A DNA stretch of 64,000 nt, from assembly GCF_032854445.1 (NCBI RefSeq), contig NC_088306.1, positions 22,603,764 through 22,667,763 on the forward strand, written 5' to 3'. Positions 48,001 to 52,479 of this stretch are shown piece after piece. Within the stretch, counting starts at the first letter, position 1. Each line of letters begins with the position of its first letter. Below the pieces are notes generated by a model that saw only the letters and a list, made by a program, of their open reading frames with translations, did no database searches and was not told where the DNA came from. The DNA comes from Liolophura sinensis. Its lineage: Eukaryota; Mollusca; Polyplacophora; Chitonida; Chitonidae. The position numbers were made by a program, and so were the translations under genes.

Positions 48001-49670
48001 TTAAACACTCTTAAAAATTCTTCCTATTCATCATGTATTCTGAATGTACAAATATTGATAAGTACACTATAAGCCATTATGGTCATGAATGGGAAGGTCT
48101 GCCAGCAAATTGCTAATGGTTATGTTTTCCAAAGGGCTATGCCCTGTTTCCTCCCAAAATGCTGCTAGCCAACGTATAAGTGAAATAATCTAGAGTAGAG
48201 CGTTAAACACCAATCAAATAAGCAAATAAATATATTTATTTGATTGGTCAAAAATGATCAAGAATATTTCACTTATATGACAATGCAAAAATAAATACAA
48301 GACATTAAGTTAATTGTTTCTTAATCATGTTATTATTTCAAAATATTTTAGCCCAATTAAAAAGCTGTAGAAGGCTCTGATAAGTGTAAATGTAGCAGTG
48401 GTGTAACTTTACTTTTTCAACTGGTTGCCATCAACCCAAAAATCCTAAAACTGATTGCTCCGGAATATTTTCACTTGCCCAGAATTTTGTTTCATGCCAA
48501 AACTTGTATAACATGGGGATTCAAAAATAGCAAAGTTGGACACAAAACAAAGGATCTGTCCTTGTAAACTATAGATATAATCATGATAATTATTAATGCT
48601 AGTATATTGTACATTAGAAAGCTGGCTAAATCCTTGCTTTTAGCCTTCTTTCTTAAATATGTAATGTGATTGCCATTCGTCCTTGAAATTCACACACATT
48701 TTATTGGATTATTCCAGAAATGGATAGGTACAATCATGATAATGATCAATCAAAAACTCTACAGACAGATATAATCATGGAGCACACAATGCATTTATAT
48801 CTATCTGGTGCATGCTCGTGTTCCACTTTACAATGTTTGAGCTTTCACAGCTAGCAGAAGGGAAAGCTTCCTTGTTTGGTCTAGATTTATATTACGTCTT
48901 TATTTGAATGTAATATTTAAAACTACGTGAGCAACTATTTGCTCCTAGTCCATCTCAAAAGACTCCAGCATGTTATTTAAAATTCTGACAGTCATCAGTG
49001 TCATGTTGAATGTCAAAATTTTAAAATAACTCACTGAAATGGACTAAATTACATGGAAGAAAACATCATGCTTTTGATGACTCTCACGGAAAGTCAGTAT
49101 TTAGTTTCCATTTCACACTTAAATATGTCACAGTATGTTTTCCTGTCATCTGCCAAAAAGATTTGAATCTGACACAGCCCAAATAACAGAAATACTCCTG
49201 CCTGCAGCATGTACATGTACATGTATGTACAATAGCTGGGGCATTTGAACTTTCACAATATCGGGGCCTATACACTGTACATCATTACATACCGCCCAAA
49301 AATACAACAAATAAAACCACTACACTTGTAGTCTACAGACAAATTGGCGAATATTTTCATCTCTCATAAATGAGAATCACACACTGACCGAGTGACAGAC
49401 AGTCTGACACTGTGATCAGCGGAACTGAATGAGTGAATGTCAGATGATCTACATCATGCACTCCCGCAACACCCAGCCCCCCGTGATTTCATGTCAACAC
49501 AGAAAGACTTTTTACCAAAACACATAAGTAAAAACTGGGGTAGCGAGAAGAATATATGAAGACTATTCCATGTTAAGCAGAAGCCTGCGTCCAGTCCACA
49601 TCACGCGTCAGTAACAAATAATTGAAACTCACCACCCATTTTTGTCGGCGTCGTCTGACTTTTCCGCCAT
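1..49670 (-). CDS. RUBCN: RUBCN (Rubicon), 3'-truncated by window edge; 20 coding exons
   Basis: Rubicon binds the Beclin1-UVRAG-VPS34 PI3-kinase complex and RAB7 on late endosomes, restrains autophagosome and endosome maturation, and supports LC3-associated phagocytosis (family knowledge). Joined exons (high to low): 49633-49670, 43650-43809, 42541-42766, 33425-33531, 14732-14924, 13431-14171, 12495-12616, 11871-12044, 10891-10933, 10059-10115, 8950-9003, 7456-7533, 6499-6544, 5701-5839, 5187-5264, 4598-4671, 2090-2154, 1285-1585, 957-1035, 1-35. All 19 junctions are GT-AG and keep one open frame of 2810 nt (936 codons plus 2 nt). Visible parts: RUN domain (residues ~14-170, with [13 protein letters not shown] and [11 protein letters not shown]), a Ser-rich linker (~178-490), a VPS34-complex-binding-like part (~495-590, with GQSLRSYLS and [19 protein letters not shown]), acidic short exons, [11 protein letters not shown], and the start of the Rubicon homology domain with Cys789, Cys792, Cys807, Cys815, Cys817, Cys818 and His819. 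The C-terminal zinc-binding end lies outside the window. Human Rubicon has 972 residues; this one would be somewhat longer. A small in-phase exon could still be missed in the long introns. Confidence 0.95.
62..272 (+). mobile_element. MITE-like element, family M1
   Basis: About 211 bp bounded by inverted repeats TAATTCTTCAACCTTTTT and GAAAAGGTTGAGGAATTA. It has no coding capacity. Near-identical architecture recurs at 30404-30618 and, more degenerate, at several other sites. Confidence 0.75.
340..545 (-). mobile_element. Dispersed SINE-like repeat, family E
   Basis: Begins with a TTTATTTATT run and carries the block GACCTTTGGCAACATACTGA. The same block with flanks occurs at 12725-12925, 34538-34620 and 49848-50030. 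Confidence 0.5.
546..757 (+). mobile_element. tRNA-headed SINE (truncated 5' end)
   Basis: Contains the B-box-like GTTCAAGTCCA, the shared body CCACCATAATGCTGGCCGCC, the 3' block AAACACCAATCAAATAAATA and a (AAAT)n tail. It is inserted next to an M1-type MITE fragment. Confidence 0.8.
758..893 (+). mobile_element. M1 MITE fragment (subfamily 2), left part lost
   Basis: Internal sequence and right end (GGTGGTTGAAGAA) match the copy at 6822-7031; the left half has been replaced by the SINE before it. Confidence 0.55.
957..1035 (-). CDS. RUBCN: RUBCN exon 19
   Basis: Acceptor CTATCCCCCAG, donor GTATGG, 79 nt. Encodes [19 protein letters not shown], similar to VPGHLTEDLHLYSLNDL of the family. 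Confidence 0.92.
1066..1240. repeat. 20-bp minisatellite in RUBCN intron 18
   Basis: About 8.5 copies of a unit around AGGTTTGAATCTGCCAGACT, with a few C/T and A/G changes. Confidence 0.9.
1285..1585 (-). CDS. RUBCN: RUBCN exon 18, Rubicon homology domain
   Basis: Acceptor AATGTTGCCAG, donor GTAAAT, 301 nt. Encodes [18 protein letters not shown], then [16 protein letters not shown] and [15 protein letters not shown], all highly conserved Rubicon-family blocks involved in zinc binding and RAB7 recognition. Confidence 0.97.
2090..2154 (-). CDS. RUBCN: RUBCN exon 17, Rubicon homology domain start
   Basis: Acceptor TTTCTTTCAG, donor GTGAGT, 65 nt. Encodes [20 protein letters not shown] with the first CxxC pair (Cys789, Cys792) of the zinc-binding RH (DUF4206-type) domain. 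Confidence 0.95.
2155..4597. other. RUBCN intron 16, no recognisable element
   Basis: AT-rich intron of 2.4 kb. Only a TTAATTAATT-rich patch at 4425-4475 stands out; no coding exon, RNA gene or repeat copy was identified. Confidence 0.6.
4598..4671 (-). CDS. RUBCN: RUBCN exon 16
   Basis: Acceptor GTCATTTCAG, donor GTAAGT, 74 nt. Encodes [18 protein letters not shown], matching [17 protein letters not shown]; this leads into the Rubicon homology domain. Confidence 0.95.
5187..5264 (-). CDS. RUBCN: RUBCN exon 15
   Basis: Acceptor GTTTTTGCACAG, donor GTAAGT, 78 nt, phase 0. Encodes [20 protein letters not shown], matching LLPIPDSLPISPDDG of the vertebrate protein. Confidence 0.95.
5455..5513. 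repeat. Short ~21-bp tandem repeat in RUBCN intron 14
   Basis: Three copies of a unit with GTGTACAGAAACAGAAA. Confidence 0.7.
5701..5839 (-). CDS. RUBCN: RUBCN exon 14
   Basis: Acceptor CATTTTCAG, donor GTAAGT, 139 nt. Encodes [13 protein letters not shown] and [13 protein letters not shown], near-identical in pattern to SAEAVAMGLLKQF and LEWLVPEHDAPQ of Rubicon. Confidence 0.95.
6203..6420. repeat. Dispersed repeat, family C
   Basis: Carries the block GATCTCAGAAAGGTATTCTG and downstream AAAATTTTAGGTCATTAA. Similar blocks occur at 19103-19410, 21840-22010, 35815-35935 (inverted) and 42205-42370. Confidence 0.4.
6499..6544 (-). CDS. RUBCN: RUBCN exon 13 (46 nt)
   Basis: Acceptor GTGTGTTACAG, donor GTAAAC, phase 1 in and 2 out. 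Encodes [15 protein letters not shown], which aligns with DADIRRNTASS of vertebrate Rubicon. Confidence 0.87.
6655..6757 (+). mobile_element. SINE 3' fragment, degenerate
   Basis: TGTAAGTGGAATATTCTTGG followed by AGCGTAAAAACCTAATCAAA corresponds to the 3' half of the tRNA-headed SINE. Confidence 0.6.
6822..7031 (+). mobile_element. MITE-like element, family M1 subfamily 2
   Basis: About 210 bp between AATCTTCAACCTTTTC and GAAAAGGTTGAAGAATTT. It shares its ends with subfamily 1 but has a different interior, with ATGATGCTAAATTGATTTGT. Confidence 0.7.
7456..7533 (-). CDS. RUBCN: RUBCN exon 12 (78 nt, frame-neutral)
   Basis: Acceptor TATTTCTCCTCCCCAG, donor GTAGGT, phases 1-1. Encodes [20 protein letters not shown] and then ASLYS. 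Its 3' splice site is the founder, or a member, of the ~80-bp tandem array that begins immediately upstream (7534-8500), so about eleven other copies of the junction compete with it in the pre-mRNA. Confidence 0.85.
7534..8500 (-). repeat. ~80-bp tandem array of RUBCN exon-12 3' splice-site copies
   Basis: On the minus strand each unit contains a pyrimidine tract, CCCCAG, then TGGGT and up to ~25 bases resembling the start of exon 12 (for example CAGTCCTC). About 11 copies are seen, near 7628, 7705, 7780, 7880, 7965, 8048, 8128, 8210, 8288, 8370 and 8442, besides the genuine site at 7534. Between them lie GATT-rich stretches. The array directly abuts exon 12. Confidence 0.9.
8950..9003 (-). 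CDS. RUBCN: RUBCN exon 11 (54 nt, frame-neutral)
   Basis: Acceptor CCTTGTTACAG, donor GTGAGT, phases 1-1. Encodes the acidic [18 protein letters not shown], similar to the SDSGSADEVDEFEI block of vertebrate Rubicon. Confidence 0.88.
9264..9670. repeat. 80-bp minisatellite, 5 near-identical copies
   Basis: Exact 80-bp period (ACTAGTGAATCAGCCAATGG recurs at 9301, 9381, 9461, 9541, 9621). The plus strand of each copy contains GTTTGTTTTTACAG, a good-looking acceptor, antisense to RUBCN. Lies in intron 10. Confidence 0.95.
10059..10115 (-). CDS. RUBCN: RUBCN exon 10 (57 nt, frame-neutral)
   Basis: Acceptor GATTTTATAG, donor GTAAGG, phases 1-1. Encodes [18 protein letters not shown], a Ser/Pro-rich disordered segment. 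Confidence 0.72.
10660..10830. repeat. Degenerate ~45-bp internal repeats in RUBCN intron 9
   Basis: Four loose repeats of TTCTGTNACANTTTTGG followed by variable sequence. Weakly conserved. Confidence 0.4.
10891..10933 (-). CDS. RUBCN: RUBCN exon 9 (43 nt)
   Basis: Acceptor CTACATTCCAG, donor GTAAGT. Encodes [14 protein letters not shown]. Support comes from strong splice sites and correct phase (0 in, 1 out); there is no strong sequence match to the vertebrate protein. Confidence 0.72.
10965..11098 (-). mobile_element. tRNA-headed SINE, 3' part
   Basis: TACTCAAGAGTATTTCACTT and GATGGCGGCCAGCATTATGG, reverse orientation; the head is missing. Confidence 0.75.
11530..11585. repeat. Inverted repeat (hairpin) in RUBCN intron 8
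   Basis: Perfect 11-base arms ACCATATATTA and TAATATATGGT separated by ~32 bases that include a GGTCAC/GTGAC pair. Confidence 0.6.
11871..12044 (-). CDS. RUBCN: RUBCN exon 8
   Basis: Acceptor ATGTTTGCAG, donor GTAAGG, 174 nt. Encodes [19 protein letters not shown] followed by the charged [20 protein letters not shown] coiled-coil-like segment, both diagnostic of Rubicon. Confidence 0.95.
12495..12616 (-). CDS. RUBCN: RUBCN exon 7
   Basis: Acceptor TTTCCTTGTTAG, donor GTCTGT (weaker than the others), 122 nt. It encodes a stretch with [13 protein letters not shown] that aligns with GQSLISYLSEQDF of vertebrate Rubicon, at the start of the VPS34-complex-binding region. Confidence 0.93.
12725..12925 (-). 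mobile_element. Dispersed SINE-like repeat, family E
   Basis: Contains CATCGACCTTTGGCAAGTTA and GACAAACTTTTCC after a TTTATTTATTTG start; lies in RUBCN intron 6. Confidence 0.55.
13431..14171 (-). CDS. RUBCN: RUBCN exon 6, large serine-rich linker exon
   Basis: A 741-nt exon, the largest of the gene, from acceptor GTTTGGCAG to donor GTAAAA. It encodes ~247 residues rich in Ser, Asn, Asp and Gln, without a folded domain that I recognise. The length and continuous frame across the exon, with correct phase on both sides, support it. It corresponds to the disordered phosphorylatable middle part of Rubicon. Confidence 0.92.
14335..14366. repeat. C-rich simple repeat
   Basis: CCCCCACACACCCCACCCCC-type low-complexity run in RUBCN intron 5. 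Confidence 0.8.
14440..14530. mobile_element. Fragment of dispersed family F
   Basis: AATGCTGCCTCAGTAAAACA and CCATGCTG resemble blocks at 19615-19680, 41838-41895 and 50385-50420. Confidence 0.35.
14732..14924 (-). CDS. RUBCN: RUBCN exon 5, linker
   Basis: Acceptor GTTCATTTCAG, donor GTCAGT, 193 nt, starts in phase 0. It begins [16 protein letters not shown], resembling the basic/serine segment after the RUN domain of Rubicon. The remainder is low-conservation linker. The distance to exon 4 leaves room for an undetected in-phase exon. Confidence 0.85.
15466..16200. repeat. 39-bp minisatellite, ~19 copies
   Basis: Unit ATGTACGAGTGTATAATCAA plus GTAGATTCACTGATAACAC, exact 39-bp period, few substitutions. 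Because 39 is divisible by 3, both strands stay open over the array, but the translated repeats are a by-product. Confidence 0.97.
16290..16745 (+). mobile_element. Inverted-repeat element, family M2
   Basis: About 450 bp with subterminal ~36-bp inverted repeats around TATGGTGGGCTTTAT (16406-16441) and ATAAAGCCCATC (16626-16661). A homologous copy in opposite orientation is at 46975-47465, and the similarity extends through both outer arms. Confidence 0.65.
16838..17097 (-). mobile_element. Full-length tRNA-headed SINE
   Basis: Reverse complement starts GGCCTCTGTGGCTCATTTGG (A-box-like), then GTTAGCGCGCTA, B-box-like GTTCAAGTCCA, the body with CATAATGCTGGCCGCC, and ends in CCAATCAAATAAAT. 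About 260 bp. Confidence 0.9.
17098..18057. other. Part of RUBCN intron 4, nothing recognised
   Basis: AT-rich sequence with an open 138-codon plus-strand frame at 17568-17984 that has no recognisable domain, repeat or family similarity. Confidence 0.5.
18058..18308 (+). mobile_element. tRNA-headed SINE, diverged
   Basis: Head with ATGACCCAGGAGCCTC, B-box-like GTTCAAGCCCAGCTC, and 3' block AAGTGAAATATTCTTGAG; clearly older than the copy at 16838. Confidence 0.75.
18310..19100. other. Part of RUBCN intron 4, nothing recognised
   Basis: AT-rich intron sequence without tandem array, transposon copy or exon-like signal that I can support. Confidence 0.5.
19103..19410. repeat. Dispersed repeat family C, two fragments
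   Basis: An inverted piece with CTGTAGGATATCACCCTACC and a direct piece with TGAGAGTTCTGTTGAG, both matching the family seen at 21840 and 42205. Confidence 0.4.
19831..20090. repeat. 24-bp minisatellite, ~11 copies
   Basis: Unit AAATATCACTACAGTAAGTG plus ACTC. Every plus-strand unit holds ACAGTAAGT, a consensus-like 5' splice site antisense to RUBCN. Confidence 0.95.
20357..20618 (+). mobile_element. Full-length tRNA-headed SINE
   Basis: Head GGGCCTCTGTGACCGAGCAT, B-box-like GTTCAAGTCCA, body CCACCATAATGCTGGACACT, tail AAATAAATAAATAGATAAAT. Confidence 0.88.
20939..21027 (+). mobile_element. SINE 3' fragment
   Basis: TTTCCTCCCACCATAATGCT to GGCGTAAAACACCATC; the 5' two-thirds are missing. 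Confidence 0.8.
21028..22572. other. Part of RUBCN intron 4, mostly unrecognised
   Basis: Only a family C copy at about 21840-22010 (CTCCGAGAGTTCTGTTGATC) is recognised; no exon or array. Confidence 0.5.
22573..23560. repeat. 58-bp minisatellite, ~17 copies
   Basis: Unit with ATTTACTTGTGTCTATTTCA then GCTGTGTACACAGTGGGTAC. Each plus-strand copy has the acceptor-like GTGTCTATTTCAG. Divergence rises toward the right end. Confidence 0.95.
23581..23640 (+). repeat. Left copy of a ~60-bp direct repeat flanking the 39-bp array
   Basis: AGTCTGAGTCTACACCAGTT, then AAACTTTGGGTGTGGCTTAC and CAGTTTTCTCTGAAT, repeated at 26585-26644 about 3 kb away. Confidence 0.8.
24140..26310. repeat. 39-bp minisatellite, ~55 copies with higher-order structure
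   Basis: Unit CTGTCATGAACATCTGACAC plus CTCCAGTTGTTTGCCTATG. A marked block (CATTAACATCTGGCATTCC followed by a GCTGTCCTGTCATG variant) occurs near 24621 and again near 25443, a ~0.82-kb period of about 21 units. Frames of ~250 codons are open on both strands only because the unit is 39 bp. Confidence 0.97.
26431..26480 (+). ncRNA. Hammerhead-ribozyme-like core, probably degenerate
   Basis: CTGATGA at 26439-26445, a short GGGT/GCCC stem II, then GAAA at 26470-26473, in the order and spacing of the hammerhead catalytic core. CGCCTA after GAAA can pair with TAGGCG at 26325-26330, but the cleavage-site uridine (16.1) is not present and no stem I is seen. Confidence 0.25.
26585..26644 (+). repeat. 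Right copy of the ~60-bp direct repeat
   Basis: AGTCTGAGTCTACCCCAGTT and following bases match 23581-23640 with few changes; the pair brackets the large 39-bp array. Confidence 0.8.
26780..28345. repeat. ~64-bp minisatellite with two unit types, ~1.6 kb
   Basis: Core ACAGGCTATTCCAATCAATA followed by TGCCTAAATTCACAT, then either a GATCAATATACAGGCC or a CACCAACTTCACATC connector. The two connector types alternate irregularly. Confidence 0.96.
28620..28652. repeat. (AAT)n microsatellite
   Basis: ATAATAATAATAATAATA in RUBCN intron 4. Confidence 0.9.
28796..29880. repeat. ~34-bp minisatellite, ~32 copies
   Basis: Unit GTTCCACTGGTAAGTTTCCC plus AAAACCTGTACATA, with a GATAAG/GGTAAG alternation. 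Many plus-strand copies carry CTGGTAAGT, a perfect 5' splice site antisense to RUBCN. Confidence 0.96.
29967..30136. repeat. ~25-bp minisatellite, ~6 copies
   Basis: Unit TAAGATAAATGAGGAAATAT plus TGAAC. Confidence 0.92.
30404..30618 (+). mobile_element. MITE-like element, family M1
   Basis: About 215 bp, ends ATTCAACCTTTTCGCATG and GAAAAGGTTGAGGAATTA. The interior (GGGCATTCTTCTGTGTAGAC) matches the copy at 62-272 closely, so this is a full element. Confidence 0.8.
30640..33030. other. Right part of RUBCN intron 4, mostly unrecognised
   Basis: Pyrimidine/CCTCCC-rich patch near 30825-30925, a C12-A9 run near 32550 and an M1 MITE remnant at 32041-32210. No exon-like signal found. Confidence 0.5.
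32041..32210 (-). mobile_element. M1 MITE remnant
   Basis: Left end CTAATTCCTAAACAGTTTTG and interior ATTGGCCAATTTCAGGGCTT match 61773-61985; the second terminal repeat is lost. Confidence 0.6.
33035..33275. repeat. 48-bp minisatellite, 5 copies, next to RUBCN exon 4
   Basis: Unit AGCATAGAGAGTAAAACCAG, AACAGCGATGACAGTGTGAT, AGACGTAC; 150 bp downstream of the exon-4 donor. A 16-residue repeat on the minus strand is a by-product of the 48-bp period. Confidence 0.95.
33425..33531 (-). CDS. RUBCN: RUBCN exon 4, RUN domain end
   Basis: Acceptor CTCTGTTGTAG, donor GTAAGT, 107 nt. Encodes [19 protein letters not shown] and on to IDLSL, matching the last RUN helices of Rubicon. It sits between a 9-kb and an 18.5-kb intron. 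Confidence 0.93.
33881..33925. repeat. 22-bp direct duplication
   Basis: AATGCACTAAGCTAAGGACG appears twice in tandem. Confidence 0.85.
34538..34620. mobile_element. Family E fragment
   Basis: CATCGGCCTTTGGCAAATAA and following ATGAACTTTCC match the family E block. Confidence 0.45.
35553..35806 (-). mobile_element. tRNA-headed SINE, diverged, near full length
   Basis: TTTGATTAGTGTTTTATGCC, ACCAGCATTATGGTCAGAGG and GGAAGCCGGCATGAGCTAGA in reverse orientation, ending at the degenerate head CTAGGCCACAAATG. Confidence 0.82.
36100..36200 (+). mobile_element. SINE 5' (tRNA-like head) fragment
   Basis: GGCTCCTTGGCCGAGGTAGT, then AATGATCCAAAAGCCTCTCA and a B-box-like AGTTTGAGTTCC; the body is missing. 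Confidence 0.6.
37417..37555 (+). mobile_element. SINE 3' fragment
   Basis: GGATTGTCATGGGTTTCCCC to GTGTAAAACACCAATCACAT with (AAAT)n tail. Confidence 0.78.
37850..38343 (-). mobile_element. M1 MITE interrupted by a SINE
   Basis: Left end TAATTCCTCAACCGTTTTGC at 37850 and right end GTGAAAAGGTTGAAGAATTA at 38343. The two halves are separated by the SINE at 37914-38183. Confidence 0.75.
37914..38183 (-). mobile_element. Full-length tRNA-headed SINE with target-site duplication
   Basis: Head GGGCCTCTGTGGCTCAGTTG, B-box-like GCTCAAGTCCA, body, and tail ending AATTAAGTAAGTAAAT. It is flanked by an 11-bp direct repeat GCATTTTTTCT (37903-37913 and 38184-38194), the expected trace of LINE-driven insertion. 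Confidence 0.92.
38350..40200. other. Part of RUBCN intron 3, mostly unrecognised
   Basis: AT-rich. A dispersed family D copy lies at 39690-39845; otherwise no exon or array. Confidence 0.5.
39690..39845. repeat. Dispersed repeat, family D
   Basis: GTCATTTGTGGCTATGTGTC and GATGGGTGACCTCGTGTTCC have counterparts at 45655-45800 (GTCATTTGTGGCTATACATC). Confidence 0.5.
40202..40349 (-). mobile_element. tRNA-headed SINE, 3' half
   Basis: TTTGATTGGTGTTTAACGCT, CATTATGGTGGGAGGGAACC and CCACGACCATCCGCAGGTTG in reverse orientation; well conserved, the head is absent. Confidence 0.85.
40486..40660 (+). mobile_element. M1 MITE subfamily 2, degenerate
   Basis: AAATCTTCAACCTTTTCAAC and interior ATGATAAAATGATTTGTCTG match 6822-7031; the right end is decayed. 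Confidence 0.55.
41245..41362 (+). mobile_element. M1 MITE right-end fragment
   Basis: Ends GGTGGTTGGAAAAGTTAAAGAATTA-like at 41337-41362; the left boundary is uncertain. Confidence 0.35.
41838..41895 (-). mobile_element. Family F fragment
   Basis: Reverse complement reads AATGCCATGCCAGGGACACC followed by GGCGATGACAC, a block I recognise as part of a dispersed molluscan repeat. Confidence 0.4.
42205..42370. repeat. Dispersed repeat, family C
   Basis: AATCCTGAGAGTTTTATTCA and GGTGCTCTGGGGTTTATTTG; similar to 19235 and 21840. Confidence 0.4.
42541..42766 (-). CDS. RUBCN: RUBCN exon 3, RUN domain core
   Basis: Acceptor ACCTTATCCAG, donor GTAAGT, 226 nt. Encodes residues 67-141, with the motifs [14 protein letters not shown] and [11 protein letters not shown] of the RUN fold. 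Confidence 0.95.
43650..43809 (-). CDS. RUBCN: RUBCN exon 2, RUN domain start
   Basis: Acceptor CTGTTTCAG, donor GTAAGT, 160 nt. Encodes residues 13-66, including the RUN-domain block [14 protein letters not shown], which closely matches vertebrate Rubicon (NVWSKYGGLERLC). Confidence 0.95.
43810..45650. other. Start of RUBCN intron 1, mostly unrecognised
   Basis: A degenerate SINE 3' end at 44240-44374 with a long (AAAT)n tail and an (AT)n run at 44808-44828. An open 171-codon minus frame at 44846-45361 shows no recognisable domain. Confidence 0.5.
44240..44374 (+). mobile_element. SINE 3' end, degenerate
   Basis: GTGAAATATTTTTGAGAATG and ATCAAATAAATAAATAAATA. Confidence 0.55.
45655..45800. 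repeat. Dispersed repeat, family D
   Basis: GCTGGAATGATGTCATTTGT and following sequence match 39690-39845. Confidence 0.5.
46975..47465 (-). mobile_element. Inverted-repeat element, family M2
   Basis: Subterminal inverted repeats with CTATGGTGGGCTTTATGG and GGCCCATAAAGCCCACCA; outer arms match the copy at 16290-16745 in reverse orientation. Confidence 0.68.
48093..48230 (+). mobile_element. SINE 3' half
   Basis: AAGGTCTGCCAGCAAATTGC, GTATAAGTGAAATAATC and AAACACCAATCAAATAAGCA, followed directly at 48231-48285 by an inverted short SINE piece (ATTTATTTGATTGGTC). Confidence 0.75.
48290..49632. other. End of RUBCN intron 1, nothing recognised
   Basis: AT-rich. The palindromic motif ACATGTACATGTATGTAC occurs near 49209-49228; no exon-like signal other than exon 1. 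Confidence 0.5.
49633..49670 (-). CDS. RUBCN: RUBCN coding exon 1 (start codon)
   Basis: Encodes [12 protein letters not shown] plus two bases of a Cys codon. The context AAAGATGGCGG is a good initiation context. It ends at a consensus donor GTGAGT. No further in-frame methionine was sought upstream because the reading frame joins the RUN domain directly. The 5' UTR and promoter lie above 49670, but no clear TATA or initiator element is visible. Confidence 0.85.
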
Positions 49671-49847
49671 CTTTATTGACAAGTGAAAGAACACGTAGAT
49701 TTAAAGCCACAGTTTCGTATTCGGCGCACGTCTGCATAAATAGCCTATATGTGCTGTCAAATTGGGGGCAAACGACCCACAGCATTTACACTAGTATTTT
49801 AGACTCACCATTATTAGGTTTTTGTTTCAATTCTTTTCTTTTTCAAT

Positions 49848-50030
49848 TGATTTATTTATTTGATTGTTGTTCAAACACCATAGGCCTACTCAAGAATTTT
49901 TCACTAGCAGTGACTAGGAAACAAGTGCCTAAATGACTAAAGCAATGACCTCTGGTGACTTACTGATGATCTTTTCCGTGTGATGTACAGATATGCATAC
50001 CATCTTGATGAATGCCCAGAAGTTTTCAGT
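49848..50030 (-). mobile_element. Family E repeat
   Basis: GATTTATTTATTTGATTGTT start, GACCTCTGGTGACTTACTGA block and GTACAGATATGCATACCAT, paralleling 340-545. Confidence 0.5.
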
Positions 50031-51929
50031 GATGTCAACCAACTCCACATTCCAGTTTATTTATAATCAATTTTCTTTGACCTTTTATTAAATACTGTTG
50101 GGGTTCAACACAGAATCATCATACAGACAACTTAAACATCAGTTAGTGTATTTCACCTAATGATTAACTCATTACTGGTCATGCCCGTTTCAGTACAATG
50201 AGATTGGATGGAGTGTCATGTTTAGTGTCTTCAGCATGGTGTTTCAGTGAGGTGGCTCCATACTAGAAATGTCTAACCTTTGCTACTGGTTGGTTACAAG
50301 GAGACACTGCTGTGATGTGGCCGAAATAATGTTAAAATCAATGGCAAACCCAAATCAAACAATTTTTTTTGCTTTATTTTTTAGTGCTGCCTCACTAAGT
50401 TATCATGCCTAGACACCAGAGAATGGTCAAAGGCTGGCCAGTTCTTCTGTCACCGAATCCATGCAGTGGTCAAACACTGCATGGATTCAAACTTAGAAAA
50501 ACAGAAATATGCACACAGCCTCAGTTGGCCTATGCTGTGAATACTGAATCAAAACTTTCCTTTGGTTCAAGCAGCTGTGCCAATAAAGCCTGACAATTTT
50601 GCTGACATAAAACAATATGTGGATTTATGTCTTAAGTGATGGATTAAAATTTTGTTTTGGAGCTGGAATAAATAATTGATAAAAATTGCTTAACACCAAT
50701 CCGGCAACAATGCAACCATATCAGACACTGTTGACTCAAGCAGAAGCAGACGAAAGGTATATTCAGAAGGGTGGTATTACTGAACCATAGTTTATTTACA
50801 AAGGGCACGCAACTGCATTGTACACAGTGATAAATATGAAATTATTATATGATTAGGACTAATGAATGACATGTTCCTTCTTCAGGTTTTCCCACAAAGA
50901 CATTCGTTTTTTGCCTCTCCACATATCCCTTAAAAATCATTTTACTTATGTGCAAGAATTTTTATTGTATTTGTCAGCCTATTTTCTTTGTTTAAGGATA
51001 AGATTTCTTCAGCCTTTCTCTTCACGTGCTTCACTGTAGCTTTAAGCCAAGGTACTCAAGAATAATTCATTTATCCATTCTGTGCAGAGTGGCATGCTGG
51101 CATAGCTCTGTGGACATGGTGGAAATCATGCACTCTTCATTAACAGGTACCTGACAAACTGTCATAAAATTTAGCTTGAACTGGATTTGAACTGTTAACC
51201 CAACAAACTAGGGACTACTAAGACCCTTCATGTCTTTAAGGAAACTTGAATACATATATTTATATGTAATATAATGTTTACATATGGATAATCCAAGATA
51301 AACCCTTAGAAATTATAAAATGCACATGTACAAATTATGTATTTATTGTGGGGAAAAAATAGTTCTATTCGATATTGGTACACTAACAAAAGTTCCTTAT
51401 GGATATACAACTTCTTGGTTAGTTTCATAACACAATATTATTTAATATACAAACTAACATCTAAATACTGTGCTAGTAACTTGTATATCTATAAAGAATG
51501 TCTTGTTAGCATACTTCCTCACAATCTTTGAAATGCCACTGAAAGCAGTTATAACAGATGGTCACAAGCCGAACACATATATGCAGTAAGGAAACTTGTA
51601 TTGAACATAACATCAAGGATGATGATTAGAACTGCCAATAGCCTACTGAACCATGTATTACAGTAGATTTACACAGTCACTATCCTTTCATTGTAGCACA
51701 GTTCTGTACCTGTAAATGACTTTGGTGGGGAATATCCAAGGTGGAAAGCAGGAATGTATACAAAAAAATGACGGACATGTAGTCTAACAAGTCACTGGGT
51801 AAATGCCCAGATTGTCCTTATACAGGAATACTTTCATCATGGTTTTGTTACCATTTCTGCGTCGACTTTGAATGCTGAATTTCTCCACACGTAATTTAGA
51901 CTGTAACTTCTCCGTTTTCAATGCGCTAT

Positions 51930-52095
51930 AATAACTCGTGCCCCTAGCCAGGTTTTTTATAAGGGTGCTGTACCCTGCCCGTTTTTTTGTCTGGCAAAAT
52001 GTAAATACATTTAGATAAGCAGTAGAAATTGTCACTCTGCCACTTTTTTGAAGAATGTTCCACAGCACCCTGCCCTTTTTATTTCTAGCTAGGGG
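51930..52095. mobile_element. Small palindromic element
   Basis: Ends GTGCCCCTAGCCAGG and CTAGCTAGGGGTTGAC are partly inverted repeats, with GCTGTACCCTGCCCG and CAGCACCCTGCCC as internal repeats. Confidence 0.4.
52078..52083 (-). promoter_or_regulatory. Possible poly(A) signal of CWC15
   Basis: The first AATAAA seen on the minus strand below the CWC15 stop codon, about 400 nt downstream. It lies inside a palindromic repeat element, so it may be incidental. Confidence 0.25.
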
Positions 52096-52479
52096 TTGAC
52101 CAATGGTTCCATTTCATGTCATCACTGATATATTTTCCACGTTTGCAGACAAGATGAATGTAGGACTCTACTGACAAGGTGGTACTTTAGTGTTATTGCA
52201 AGCATCAACTGTTACGGCAGTTCTTAAAGATACTGATGCTCAAGACTTGTTTTATGGTAGTGCAGTGTCAGTCTTCTCAATGGTTATCATTCTGAGGTTA
52301 CTGCTGGACACAGTTCCACATTTGCAGATAAAATGTAAGAATGCACTGATGGGGTTGTACTTCCAGCGTGTTGTTGCATTCATTTACTGCAATGGGTAAG
52401 AATACTGAAACTCCAGCATTACGTTCCTGAAACTGACGGTGTCACAGCTGATTTCTCATCTGTAATCTGTTCAATTTTA

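Larger units (their letters stand above)
49671..52479. other. Intergenic region between CWC15 and RUBCN
   Basis: Holds the RUBCN 5' UTR/promoter (not delimited), a family E repeat (49848-50030), a family F fragment near 50385-50420, a palindromic element (51930-52095) and the 3' UTR of CWC15. Confidence 0.6.
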